A DNA stretch of 64,000 bases. It comes from Achromobacter sp. Root83. GTDB lineage: Bacteria; Pseudomonadota; Gammaproteobacteria; Burkholderiales; Burkholderiaceae_B. The stretch is taken from NCBI RefSeq assembly GCF_001428845.1, contig NZ_LMIU01000025.1, forward strand, positions 341,755 through 405,754. The letters run 5' to 3'. The first letter of the stretch is position 1, and each line of letters begins with the position of its first letter. The position numbers and the translations under genes are program-made. Below the pieces are notes generated by a model. The model was not told where the DNA came from, ran no database searches, and saw nothing but the letters and a program-made list of their open reading frames with translations. Positions 16,773 through 24,733 of this stretch are shown here, one piece after another.

Positions 16773-17384
16773 ATGACCAATCCCAGCGATTGCACGCCTG
16801 CTTCCCCGGAAGCGGATATGCCGCCCATTCGCGCAGATGGCGAAGGGCAGGGATGGGACTCGGGCGATCAATACCTGCTGCGCGACCTGGTGCGTGAACA
16901 CTCCACCCGCCTGCAGCGCTTCATCATCAAGCACATCGGCAACGCCACCGAGGCCGAGGACCTGGCCCAGCAGGCATTTGTCGAAGCGGCCCGCTCCTAT
17001 CGCAGCTTCCGCGGCGAATCGCAACTGTCTTCCTGGCTCTACGGCATTGCGCTGAATCTGGTGCGCAACCACCTGTCGCGCGCGCCGGAACGCCGTCACG
17101 ACTTCGTCAGCGACAGCGTGTTGCAGGACCATGCGTCTTCCGACCTGACTCCCGACCGCGTGCTGGAACAGAACCAGACCATGGCGCTGCTCCAGGAATC
17201 GCTGGACGAGCTGCCCGACAACATGCGCGACATCCTGCTCATGGTGGGGCTCGACGACATCTCGTACGAAGAAGCCGCCGCCCTGCTGACGGTGCCCATC
17301 GGCACCGTGCGCAGCCGCCTGTCGCGCGCGCGCTCGGCGCTGCGCGACAAGATGGCCCAGAAGGGCCTGCGGCTGGACGACTAG
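16773..17384 (+). CDS. btrS: ECF RNA polymerase sigma factor, BtrS-like
   Basis: 203 aa. Region 2: LVREHSTRLQRFIIKHIGN, ATEAEDLAQQAFVEAARS and SSWLYGIALNLVRNHLSR, which cover regions 2.2-2.4. Region 4: ELPDNMRDILLMV, then the helix-turn-helix SYEEAAALLTVPIGTVRSRL. The first 35 residues are a hydrophilic extension. BtrS is the sigma factor necessary and sufficient for bsc expression in Bordetella, and this gene sits between bspR and the 3' end of the bsc operon, as expected. It converges with bscC with only 6 bp between the stop codons and no terminator. Confidence 0.88.
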   Translation: MTNPSDCTPASPEADMPPIRADGEGQGWDSGDQYLLRDLVREHSTRLQRFIIKHIGNATEAEDLAQQAFVEAARSYRSFRGESQLSSWLYGIALNLVRNHLSRAPERRHDFVSDSVLQDHASSDLTPDRVLEQNQTMALLQESLDELPDNMRDILLMVGLDDISYEEAAALLTVPIGTVRSRLSRARSALRDKMAQKGLRLDD

Positions 17385-17390
17385 GACGCC

Positions 17391-19295
17391 TCAAGGCGCC
17401 CTGCCCGTCCCCGGCGCCGCCACCGGCATCACCTGGATCACCGGCCCCTGCGTGGCATTGGACTTGCCCTGCAAGACAGGCTGCGCCGCCGGGACGCCCT
17501 GCATCCACTCCGACACGCGCACCGGTCCGCCGCCGCCCTGCACCTCGACATTGGGTCCGAACAGGATGCGCGTGCGCTGGCCCTGCGCCAGGTCCAGATA
17601 CTGTCCGGCCGTCATGGGCGTGCCGCCGGTCCAGGTCGCATCCAGCATCGGCGCGCTGTTCGCCGCGCCCGGAAGAGCCACGACCTCGCCGTTGACGGCG
17701 ACAACCCTGGGCCGGATGAGGAACAGCCGTTCGCGGCGCTGCACGGTCTTGGACTTGTTCGAGAAGAAGATGCCCAGGCCCGGGATGTCTCCCAGGAACG
17801 GCACCTTGTCCACCTGCTCGGAATTCTGGCTGCTGTTGTAGCCGCCGATCAGCAGCGTCTGGTCATTGCCCACCACGGCCAGGGTGCTGATATTGCTCTT
17901 GCGCACGGTCGGCAGGCCATCGATGGGGCGTTCTTCCTGGATGCGCCCGTCCTCGATGTCCACCGTCAGTTCGACGCGGGCCCCATCGCGGGATTCGATA
18001 TGGCGTGGGGTCACCCGCAGCGACGTGCCGACCGTGACGGGCGTCACCGTCGCGACGCGTTCGCCGCGCGTCTGGATGTAGAACGTATCCGACAGGTCGA
18101 TCATGGCGCCCAGGTTGTCGGCCGTCAGGATCGAGGGCTGCGACAGGATGTTCGCCTGCCCGTTGGTCTGCAACGCGCGTATTCGCGCCACCAGGCTGGA
18201 GCCCACACTGACGCCGATCGTGCCCGGCGACAACGCCCCCGCGCCGTCCAGCGGCAGGCCGCCGCTGGGTGTCAACGCCAGGTTGCCATAGCCGAAGCTG
18301 GTGGTGCCCGCGCGCGCGCCCCAGGACACGCCCAGCTCGTTGACCAGGTCGGAGTTCACATCGACGATCATGGCCTCGATCTCGACCAGCGTGCTGGGCA
18401 GATCGAGCTGTTCGATCAGGCTGCGGTAGATGGGGATGCGGTCAGGAATGTCCTGCACGATGATGGCGTTCAGGCGGGCATCGGCCTGCACCGTCGGTTC
18501 ACGCAGGCGCAGTCCGCCCTTGCCCGCCGGGACCGGCGCGCCGTAGGCGGCCGCAACCGTGGGCGCGCTATCGGCGGCCGGCCCGCCGTTGACCTGCGGA
18601 AAGGACGGCGGGCTGTCGCGCAAGGGCGCGGCGATGGCGGACAACGTCTCGTTGTTGTTGCCGCCGCCGCCACCCGTGATCAGGTTGCGCAGCACCGTGG
18701 ACAATCCGGGCGTCACGACTTTCTGGTCGCGGTAGCTGATGGTGCGGTCGTTCACCGATGCATGCTTCAAGCGGAACACCGCCACCTGCTGGCCGCCGGC
18801 GCCCATGGGCAGCGCGGCGACGGTGCGTTCCACCAGATCCACATAGCCGGGGGGGCCCGACACCAGGGCAATGCCCTGGTCCGGAAGTTCGCCCCAGCCG
18901 AAACGCGGGTCCAGGATGCCGAGCTGCTGCAGGGCCTGGCGCAAGGCGCTGATCGAGCTGCCCATGGCGCTGACCGAACGCGTCTTCATGTCGTTCGTGC
19001 GGCTGACAAACAAGGTGCCCGCGTAGACGAACCAATTAAAGCCATACACCCCGCCCAGCCGGTCCAGGAATTCGGTGGGCGAGTTGGCGTTGAACTTGCC
19101 GTTGACGGTGCCCGACACGCTGGGACCCATCTGCAGCGACAAACTGAAGCCGCCCGCGAATTCACGCAGCAGCGTCTGCAGGTTTTCGTCGCGCGCGTAA
19201 TAGCTGTAAGGCACGTTGGCCCAGTTCGGCGCGGCCACGCCCGCGCCACTCACGCCCAGCGACAGGGCTGTCGCCAGAATCATCCGCTTGAACAC
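17391..19295 (-). CDS. bscC: T3SS outer-membrane secretin (SctC)
   Basis: 634 aa forming the outer-membrane ring of the injectisome. Signal peptide MILATALSLGVSGAGVAA near the start, then N0/N1 domains (YYARDENLQTLLREFAGGFS; TEFLDRLGGVYGFNWFVY), a second ring-building domain, and the secretin core with VEIEAMIVDVNSDLVNELGVSWG, QANILSQPSILTADNLGAMI and VPFLGDIPGLGIFFSNKSK. I chose the GTG at 19295 because GAGGAG lies 5 nt upstream; the ATG four codons later (19283) would have no site. It is the last gene of the long bsc operon, after bscW. Confidence 0.93.
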   Translation of the reverse strand: MFKRMILATALSLGVSGAGVAAPNWANVPYSYYARDENLQTLLREFAGGFSLSLQMGPSVSGTVNGKFNANSPTEFLDRLGGVYGFNWFVYAGTLFVSRTNDMKTRSVSAMGSSISALRQALQQLGILDPRFGWGELPDQGIALVSGPPGYVDLVERTVAALPMGAGGQQVAVFRLKHASVNDRTISYRDQKVVTPGLSTVLRNLITGGGGGNNNETLSAIAAPLRDSPPSFPQVNGGPAADSAPTVAAAYGAPVPAGKGGLRLREPTVQADARLNAIIVQDIPDRIPIYRSLIEQLDLPSTLVEIEAMIVDVNSDLVNELGVSWGARAGTTSFGYGNLALTPSGGLPLDGAGALSPGTIGVSVGSSLVARIRALQTNGQANILSQPSILTADNLGAMIDLSDTFYIQTRGERVATVTPVTVGTSLRVTPRHIESRDGARVELTVDIEDGRIQEERPIDGLPTVRKSNISTLAVVGNDQTLLIGGYNSSQNSEQVDKVPFLGDIPGLGIFFSNKSKTVQRRERLFLIRPRVVAVNGEVVALPGAANSAPMLDATWTGGTPMTAGQYLDLAQGQRTRILFGPNVEVQGGGGPVRVSEWMQGVPAAQPVLQGKSNATQGPVIQVMPVAAPGTGRAP

Positions 19296-19300
19296 GCTAT

Positions 19301-19306
19301 CTCCTC
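19301..19306 (-). promoter_or_regulatory. Shine-Dalgarno GAGGAG fixing the GTG start of bscC
   Basis: Strong site with a 5-nt spacer to the GTG at 19295. It rules out the longer open frame, which begins at codons without a site. Confidence 0.8.
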
Positions 19307-19330
19307 GGGTAAAAGTCCCGGAACGTTTTT

Positions 19331-19726
19331 TCATGCCAGCCGCCGCACCGCGCCCGCCCAGAAGGACAAGGCGTTCGCGAACGCGCCGACGGCTTCGTCC
19401 AGCGCCAGGGGGCTGCTGTCCGGACTCAATGTTTGCTGCAGCCACAGCGTGCGGCCTTGCGGATCAACCACGCAGGCAGCCGCATGGCGGCTCAGCATCC
19501 CCGCGGCCAGCTTGCCGATTTCACGCACCAGGTCATCGCGCGCCGCGCTCTGCTCGGGCAGGCCGCAAAGGCGCGAGGTCATCGCCAGCCAGCCGCTGGG
19601 CGCGGCATGCAGGTGGATGCGGAACGTGTCGTCGACCACCACGGTGAGCCGGCCATCGGCGCGCGAGGGCAAAGGCAGGCCGTGACGGCTGACGTAGGCT
19701 GAAACGAGGGGATGGACTGGGCTCAT
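19331..19726 (-). CDS. bscW: BscW: class I (CesT-like) chaperone-type T3SS protein
   Basis: 131 aa. Position between bscU and bscC matches bscW of Bordetella. The sequence has no signal peptide or lipobox, unlike the Yersinia YscW pilotin, and looks like a small acidic class I chaperone: short N-terminal helix (HPLVSAYVSRHGLPLP), a strand-rich centre (GRLTVVVDDTFRIHLHA; ACVVDPQGRTLWLQQ) and a C-terminal helix (ALDEAVGAFANALSFWAG). The start overlaps the bscU stop by 4 bp. Partner unknown; a T3SS export chaperone is more likely than a secretin pilot. Confidence 0.7.
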   Translation of the reverse strand: MSPVHPLVSAYVSRHGLPLPSRADGRLTVVVDDTFRIHLHAAPSGWLAMTSRLCGLPEQSAARDDLVREIGKLAAGMLSRHAAACVVDPQGRTLWLQQTLSPDSSPLALDEAVGAFANALSFWAGAVRRLA

Positions 19727-20781
19727 GGCTGGGATTCCGGATTCGCGGCCATCTTGCGCACCAGCCGCAACACTTCGGCGACGGGCTCGATCAGCTCGCT
19801 GGGTATGTACTGGTCGGCGGCCGCGGTCGCCATCAGGGCGCGCGCCAGCGGAATGTTCTGCATGACGGGCACCCCCGCCTCGCGCGCCGCCTTCATCATC
19901 TGTTCGGCCAGCGCGCCCTCACCCTTGGCAAGCACCCGGGGCAGCGGGGTCTCGTCGGGCTGGTAGTAGATCGCGATCGCCAGGTGGGTGGGGTTGGTCA
20001 CCAGCACCGTTGCCTTGCGCGCACTGGCCACGGCGCCGTGCATCACCATTTCCTGGTGCAGATGCTTGCGCTTGTGCTTGATGTGGGGATCCCCCTCCAT
20101 CTCCTTGAATTCCTGCTTGATGTCTTCTTTGCTCATCATCAGACCCTTGCGGTATTGCATGCGCTGCCAGACGAAGTCGGCCAGGGAAATCACCACGTAG
20201 GCAAACGCGATGTTCACCACCAGGGTGCGCATCATGCCGCCCACGCCCGCCTCCAGCCCTGCCAGTCCGCTGTGCGGCACCGCCATCAGTTCCGGCAGAG
20301 CATCGCGCACAACCAGCGTCACCAATACCGAGAGAAACGCGATCTTGAGGATCGATTTCAGCAGCTCCACCAGATTCTTCTTGGAGAAGATGTTTTTCAG
20401 GTTCTCCATCACGTTCAGCTTCTTGGCGGAGGGCTTGAGCTTTTCGAACGCCAGCACCACTCCCACCTGCAGAAACTCCGAGAACATACCGACGATCAGT
20501 ACGATCAGCACGAAGGGCAGCACCAGCGCCACGGCTTCGCGCAGCGCGGCATCCAGCGCGGTGGGCAGCGCCTGCTCGAACGGCATGCCCACGAGCGTCG
20601 CGGGAATCAGGATCAAGCGGCCCAGGGATTCGACGATGCCGTGGGCATTGCCCAGCATGTAGCCGAACAGCGCCAGCACCAGCAGCGTCTGGGTGAAGTC
20701 CTTGCTGTGCGCGACATCGCCCTTCTGCCGCGCGTCGCGCAGCTTTTTCCCGGTTGGCTGTTCTGTCTTTTCGCCGCTCAT
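19723..20781 (-). CDS. bscU: T3SS export-apparatus switch protein (SctU)
   Basis: 352 aa, FlhB/YscU family. It begins MSGEKTEQPTGKKLRDARQK, the family signature, followed by four membrane helices (about 30-205) and a cytosolic domain with the autocleavage loop NPTH (263-266) in ATVLVTNPTHLAIAIYY. Self-cleavage between Asn and Pro switches export from early to late substrates. ATG at 20781 overlaps the bscT stop (ATGA). The open frame extends upstream to 21102 but that part is out-of-frame bscT sequence. Confidence 0.96.
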   Translation of the reverse strand: MSGEKTEQPTGKKLRDARQKGDVAHSKDFTQTLLVLALFGYMLGNAHGIVESLGRLILIPATLVGMPFEQALPTALDAALREAVALVLPFVLIVLIVGMFSEFLQVGVVLAFEKLKPSAKKLNVMENLKNIFSKKNLVELLKSILKIAFLSVLVTLVVRDALPELMAVPHSGLAGLEAGVGGMMRTLVVNIAFAYVVISLADFVWQRMQYRKGLMMSKEDIKQEFKEMEGDPHIKHKRKHLHQEMVMHGAVASARKATVLVTNPTHLAIAIYYQPDETPLPRVLAKGEGALAEQMMKAAREAGVPVMQNIPLARALMATAAADQYIPSELIEPVAEVLRLVRKMAANPESQP

Positions 20782-21578
20782 GGCGCCCGCCATTGGTTGT
20801 CCAGGAACGGCAGCGCCGAACCGATCTGGCCGGTGGCCTCGCCGGCGTACTCGAACAGCGTGCTCATGTAGAGCACCAGCACCAGCAACGCCAGCGCGCT
20901 CTTGATGGGCATGGCCAGGAAGAACACCTGCAACTGCGGCGCGAAGCGGCTCACCAGCGCAAGCCCGACCTCGGCCAGGAACATGGCGACGATCGCGGGC
21001 GCCGCGAACAACAGGGTCAGGCGCAGGAACCGGCCAAGCTGATCCAGCATCAGCGGAATACTCTCTTTGCGCAGCGTGGGCGACCAGTCCCAAAGGTCCC
21101 ACAGCCGGAAACTGTCATACAGCATGGTCAGCATCAGGGTGAAGCCGCCGCCCACCAGGAAGAACACCATGAACGCCTGGTTGAACAGAATGCCCATGGG
21201 CGACGAATCGTTGCCCGTGGCCGGATTGATCGTGGCGCCCAGGCTGGCGCCGCGCTGGTTGTCCACCACGAAGCCGACGGCCTCGAAGATCCAGAACGGA
21301 ATGGCCACGAGAAAGCCCATGACCATGCCCACGAAGACCTCTTTGACCACCAGCAGCGCGATCTCGACCGTGCCCAGTTCCATGACCGCGTAGCGCGGGG
21401 CCAGCGCCGGCACCAGAATCAGGCCGATCGCCGCGCACATCGCATAGCGCAGCATGCCGGGCAGCAGCTGGCGGTTGAACAGCGGCAGCATCGCGCACAG
21501 CGCCAGGATCCGGGGCTGCGTCAGCGCGAGCGTGCCCAGGAAAACTTTTGCTTCAGCGTAGGTGATGCCGGAGATCAT
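20778..21578 (-). CDS. bscT: T3SS export-apparatus protein (SctT)
   Basis: 266 aa, FliR/YscT/SpaR family inner-membrane protein with about six hydrophobic segments. Diagnostic stretch: GFVVDNQRGASLGATINPATGNDSSPMG (described, residues about 112-139), plus VGGGFTLMLTMLYDSFRLW. Forms the export gate with SctR and SctS. Start ATG 21578 gives a family-length protein; the longer frame to 21800 reads over bscS. Ends overlapping bscU. Confidence 0.95.
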   Translation of the reverse strand: MISGITYAEAKVFLGTLALTQPRILALCAMLPLFNRQLLPGMLRYAMCAAIGLILVPALAPRYAVMELGTVEIALLVVKEVFVGMVMGFLVAIPFWIFEAVGFVVDNQRGASLGATINPATGNDSSPMGILFNQAFMVFFLVGGGFTLMLTMLYDSFRLWDLWDWSPTLRKESIPLMLDQLGRFLRLTLLFAAPAIVAMFLAEVGLALVSRFAPQLQVFFLAMPIKSALALLVLVLYMSTLFEYAGEATGQIGSALPFLDNQWRAP

Positions 21579-21586
21579 GGGCAGCC

Positions 21587-21853
21587 CTAGTGGATCTTGT
21601 AGAAAAGGTCGAACACGGAAATCGTGAAGTTGTAGAGCTCTGTACTGAGCCAGCGCGCCGTCAGCATGATGGTGGCGAATACCGCGATCAGCTTCACCGC
21701 GAACGACAGCGTCTGTTCCTGGATCTGGGTCAGCGCCTGGAACAGCGAAAACAAGGTGCCGACGATGGCCGCCACCGCGATCGGCGGCAAGGACAGCCAC
21801 AGCACCAGGTACAGCGCCTGGGTCATGTAAGAGACGAGATCGACGGTTCCCAT
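21587..21853 (-). CDS. bscS: T3SS export-apparatus protein (SctS)
   Basis: 88 aa, FliQ/YscS family with two hydrophobic hairpin helices. Typical motifs: LWLSLPPIAVAAIVGTLFSL and FQALTQIQEQTLSFAVKLIA. Component of the SctRST helical export gate. 7 bp from bscR and 8 bp before bscT in the same direction. Confidence 0.96.
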   Translation of the reverse strand: MGTVDLVSYMTQALYLVLWLSLPPIAVAAIVGTLFSLFQALTQIQEQTLSFAVKLIAVFATIMLTARWLSTELYNFTISVFDLFYKIH

Positions 21854-21860
21854 GGCGCGC

Positions 21861-22574
21861 TCAGCTATAGGACAGCACCAGGCCCTGGATAAGCCGGGTC
21901 CAGCCGTCGACCATGACGAACAGGAAAAGCTTCAAGGGCATGGATATCGTGACCGGCGACACCATCATCATGCCCATCGCGAGCAGGATGTTGGACACGA
22001 TCAGGTCGATGATGACGAACGGCAGGTACAACAGGAAGCCGATCTGGAAGGCGGCCGTCAGTTCGGACACCAGGAACGACGGAATCAGCACCAGCAGGTC
22101 GTCCTGCTTCAGGTTGCGGGCAGCCTGCTCGCCCCACAGTTCGCGCGCCGTGCGCACGAAGAAGTCGCGCTGCTCGGGCCGGCTGTTCTTCATCATGAAG
22201 GCGCGCATGGGCTCCGCGCCCCGGGCCACCGCGTCCAGAATGCTTTCAAGCCGGTCCGGCGCCGGCGCGCCGGGCGCGGCCATGCCGGAAGTCATGCCGG
22301 GAGCCGCCATGCCGGGCGCCGCCGCCGCGGGAGGCGCCCGCAGTTCGTCGCCGATCTGCATAACCACCGGTCCCATCACATAGGCGGACAAGATCAGCGC
22401 CAGGCCGTACAGCGCCATGTTGGGCGGCACCTGCTGCACGCCGAGCGCGTTGCGCACCAGCGTCAGCACCACCGCGATCTTCAGGAACGAGGTGGTCATG
22501 ACGGCGGCCAGCGGCACCAGCGCCAGCAGCGCCAGGACGACGGCCAGGCTGATGGGATCCGCGGCGCCGCTCAT
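21861..22574 (-). CDS. bscR: T3SS export-apparatus protein (SctR)
   Basis: 237 aa, FliP/YscR family. Motifs: MTTSFLKIAVVLTLVRNALG, QVPPNMALYGLALILSAYVM, LIPSFLVSELTAAFQIGF and SNILLAMGMMMVSPVTISMP. An unusual Pro/Ala/Met/Gly-rich repeat (PGMAAPGMTSGMAAPGAPAP, about 91-110) sits in the periplasmic loop. ATG at 22574 overlaps the bscQ stop by 4 bp. Confidence 0.96.
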   Translation of the reverse strand: MSGAADPISLAVVLALLALVPLAAVMTTSFLKIAVVLTLVRNALGVQQVPPNMALYGLALILSAYVMGPVVMQIGDELRAPPAAAAPGMAAPGMTSGMAAPGAPAPDRLESILDAVARGAEPMRAFMMKNSRPEQRDFFVRTARELWGEQAARNLKQDDLLVLIPSFLVSELTAAFQIGFLLYLPFVIIDLIVSNILLAMGMMMVSPVTISMPLKLFLFVMVDGWTRLIQGLVLSYS

Positions 22575-23650
22575 GCGCCCGCCTTGCCCAGCGCGCGCAG
22601 CGTCACGCCTATCCTGCCATCGATTTCGACCAGCTCGCCCGTGCCCAGCAGCGCCCCGTTGGCGCGCACGATGACGGGACCATCGGCCAGCGGGCGCTCC
22701 AGGTCGAAGGTTTCGCCGGGCTGGAGCTGGCGCAGCTCGCCCAGGGTGAGGTGGCGCTCGCCCAGCTCGAACGTCAGGCGCACGGGAATGGCGTCGATAT
22801 CGAACGGCGTCTGGGCGCCGGGCTCGGCGTCGGCCGGCGGTTGAGGCGTCTCGGTCATAAGGGAAGTCCAGCCTTGGGTAACGAGGTATGAGGATTGTTC
22901 GGGACGCACGCGCAGGCCTTGCGCCCCCGCCGTCAGCCAGAGTTCGCCTTCCGGCGAGACCAGGTAGTGGTCCAGGAAGACCGTGTCGCGCGCTTGCAGG
23001 GTGCGCAGTTCGGCGGCCGGCACGTCGGTCCAGCCCAGGCGGGCGCCGACGCGTACCGGCACCGCGTCCACCGCCATGCCGTTGTCGGCCGGTGCCGCGC
23101 CGCTGATCAGGCCGGCCAGCAGCATCAGGCCCAGCCCGTCCGTTTCCAGGCTGGCGTGGAGGGTATCGCCATTGGCGGGATTGCGCGCGGTGAGCGTCCA
23201 GGCCTGCGGCAGCGGCGTGGGCGCGCCGCCCATGGCGACGACGCGGGCCGGGCCGCCCGGCGACGATGCGCTCAGGGCCGCCATCGCTTCCGCCAGCAGT
23301 GTCTCGATAGCGGTCGCGGCCAATGGCGCCGGCATGGCGCCGGCGTCCAGGCCAGGCAGCCGGGCCGCAAGCCAGGCCTGGATGGCCGAAGGCGGCAGCC
23401 CCACCCGCAGGCGGGCGCCCGCCCATTCCAGGTCGGCGGACAAGGTGGCCGACTGGCGTATCGCGTCCGGCACGCCCGGCGTGAAGCCGAGGCGCCAGGC
23501 GGCGGGTTCGGCGTCCGCGCCGGCCAGCGGCGCCAGGACGACCCGCAGGTCGGCGCCGTGATGCGCGATCAGCGAGCGGGCGCGCGCTTCATTGCCGGTC
23601 AGGCGGGGCAGCGGATAGGAAGGCAACGGATTATGCGTACTGGCGGTCAT
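22571..23650 (-). CDS. bscQ: T3SS cytoplasmic sorting-platform (C-ring) protein (SctQ)
   Basis: 359 aa. The C-terminal SpoA/FliN-like domain (about 280-359) contains FDIDAIPVRLTFELGERHLT and LRQLQPGETFDLERPLADGP, the conserved SctQ tail. The N-terminal two thirds are poorly conserved, as usual. It forms the cytosolic pods that receive chaperone-effector complexes. An internal start producing a short C-terminal form is known for many SctQ proteins; internal Met and GTG codons exist here (for example MTETPQPPADAEPG just ahead of SpoA) but nothing proves use. Confidence 0.9.
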   Translation of the reverse strand: MTASTHNPLPSYPLPRLTGNEARARSLIAHHGADLRVVLAPLAGADAEPAAWRLGFTPGVPDAIRQSATLSADLEWAGARLRVGLPPSAIQAWLAARLPGLDAGAMPAPLAATAIETLLAEAMAALSASSPGGPARVVAMGGAPTPLPQAWTLTARNPANGDTLHASLETDGLGLMLLAGLISGAAPADNGMAVDAVPVRVGARLGWTDVPAAELRTLQARDTVFLDHYLVSPEGELWLTAGAQGLRVRPEQSSYLVTQGWTSLMTETPQPPADAEPGAQTPFDIDAIPVRLTFELGERHLTLGELRQLQPGETFDLERPLADGPVIVRANGALLGTGELVEIDGRIGVTLRALGKAGA

Positions 23651-23666
23651 GGGAATTCAAGGGGAA

Positions 23667-24230
23667 TCAGCGGGACGGCGCCGGGGCATCGGTCTCGGCC
23701 AAACAGGGATCTTCCGGGTCGTCCGTGCCGACACGCACGCGGGTCGGCCTGTCCAGGCTCTCGGCAAGCTGCGCGGCCAGATCGGGCGCCATCTCGCAGA
23801 GCCGCTCGCGCGAACGTTCATTGGCGCAGGTGAAATCCGCCACCGTGCGGCCTTCTTCTTCGTAGACGGATACGCTGACGCCCGGCAGCACATCGTCTTT
23901 CAATTCGACCCGGACCTGGCGGCGCCCCTGGCTGCCGTCGGCAACCAGCAACTGCTCGGCGGTTTCGCTCAGGGCCTGGGCCAGGGATTCCGACTGGCTG
24001 TCGCCGGCCGGAACCTGCGCGCGGGCGTTCGCGCCGAACAGCGCGAACGGCGAGGATGCGGCGGGCGGCTCGGGCGCGGCCTCCGCCTCGCCCTGCGACA
24101 TCGCACGCTCGAAGGCCTGGCGGTCGGCGTCGCTCGCCTGGCGTCCGGGGGCGTGCCCGCCGGAATCCGCCATCGTCCGCGTGCCCTGCGAAATGGCCGT
24201 CTCCAGGCCGATGCGTCGGTCGATGCTCAT
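23667..24230 (-). CDS. bscP: T3SS needle-length regulator (SctP)
   Basis: 187 aa, YscP/SctP type. Hydrophilic N-terminal half (MSIDRRIGLETAISQGTRTM, then Gln/Ala/Glu-rich) and a conserved C-terminal substrate-switch domain with VRVELKDDVLPGVSVSVYEE and ADFTCANERSRERLCEMAP. Starts at ATG 24230, overlapping bscO by 4 bp; the upstream extension of the frame is Arg/Gly-rich shadow sequence. Short for a ruler protein, matching the Bordetella-type version. Confidence 0.82.
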   Translation of the reverse strand: MSIDRRIGLETAISQGTRTMADSGGHAPGRQASDADRQAFERAMSQGEAEAAPEPPAASSPFALFGANARAQVPAGDSQSESLAQALSETAEQLLVADGSQGRRQVRVELKDDVLPGVSVSVYEEEGRTVADFTCANERSRERLCEMAPDLAAQLAESLDRPTRVRVGTDDPEDPCLAETDAPAPSR

Positions 24231-24733
24231 GCCGGCTCGTACTCCTCGTGCTGCTCCCAGTCCTCGCGGTCTCGCGAGACCGACGCGGCTTCTTCCATTT
24301 CCAGGTCTTCCTTTTGCTCCAGCGCTTTCAGGTGCTCGTCCAGATGGATCCGCGCCAGCTCCACGAACTTTCCCGTCAGCCGCACCGCGTGCTGATGCTG
24401 CTGGCGGCTGGCGGCCAGCGCCTTGTTTTCCTGGTCGAGCTGCTGCGCGGCGGCTTCCACCGCCTGCTCCCGCTGGCGCTCGCCTTCGCGCAGCCCCGCC
24501 ACGCCCTGCAGCACGTTTTCGATTTCGCGCACGCGCACCACCCGGCTGCACAGGTCGCTGTACATCGCCTGTTCGCGCCGCTCGGCCTCGTCGCGATAGG
24601 CCACCAGCGCGGCGTCGGTATCGCGCTTGGCGGCGTCCGCCTCCGCGTGGCGCAGGCGCTGACGCGACACGGCGATCTCCGCCTGCCCTTCCCGGAAGCG
24701 CTTGATGGCCAGCAGTTCGTCGAAGACGCTCAT
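24227..24733 (-). CDS. bscO: T3SS central stalk protein (SctO)
   Basis: 168 aa, almost entirely helical coiled coil (about 8-140) rich in Arg, Glu, Gln and Ala, as in YscO/FliJ stalk proteins that insert into the ATPase ring. Begins [19 protein letters not shown]. Lies between bscN and bscP, the expected place; overlaps bscN by one base. Confidence 0.88.
   Translation of the reverse strand: MSVFDELLAIKRFREGQAEIAVSRQRLRHAEADAAKRDTDAALVAYRDEAERREQAMYSDLCSRVVRVREIENVLQGVAGLREGERQREQAVEAAAQQLDQENKALAASRQQHQHAVRLTGKFVELARIHLDEHLKALEQKEDLEMEEAASVSRDREDWEQHEEYEPA

Noticed and set aside
22861-22900. GTTACC preceded by CGAAC at near-correct spacing on the minus strand
   Set aside because: First element deviates from GGAAC and the site lies inside bscQ, with no gene start downstream that would need it.
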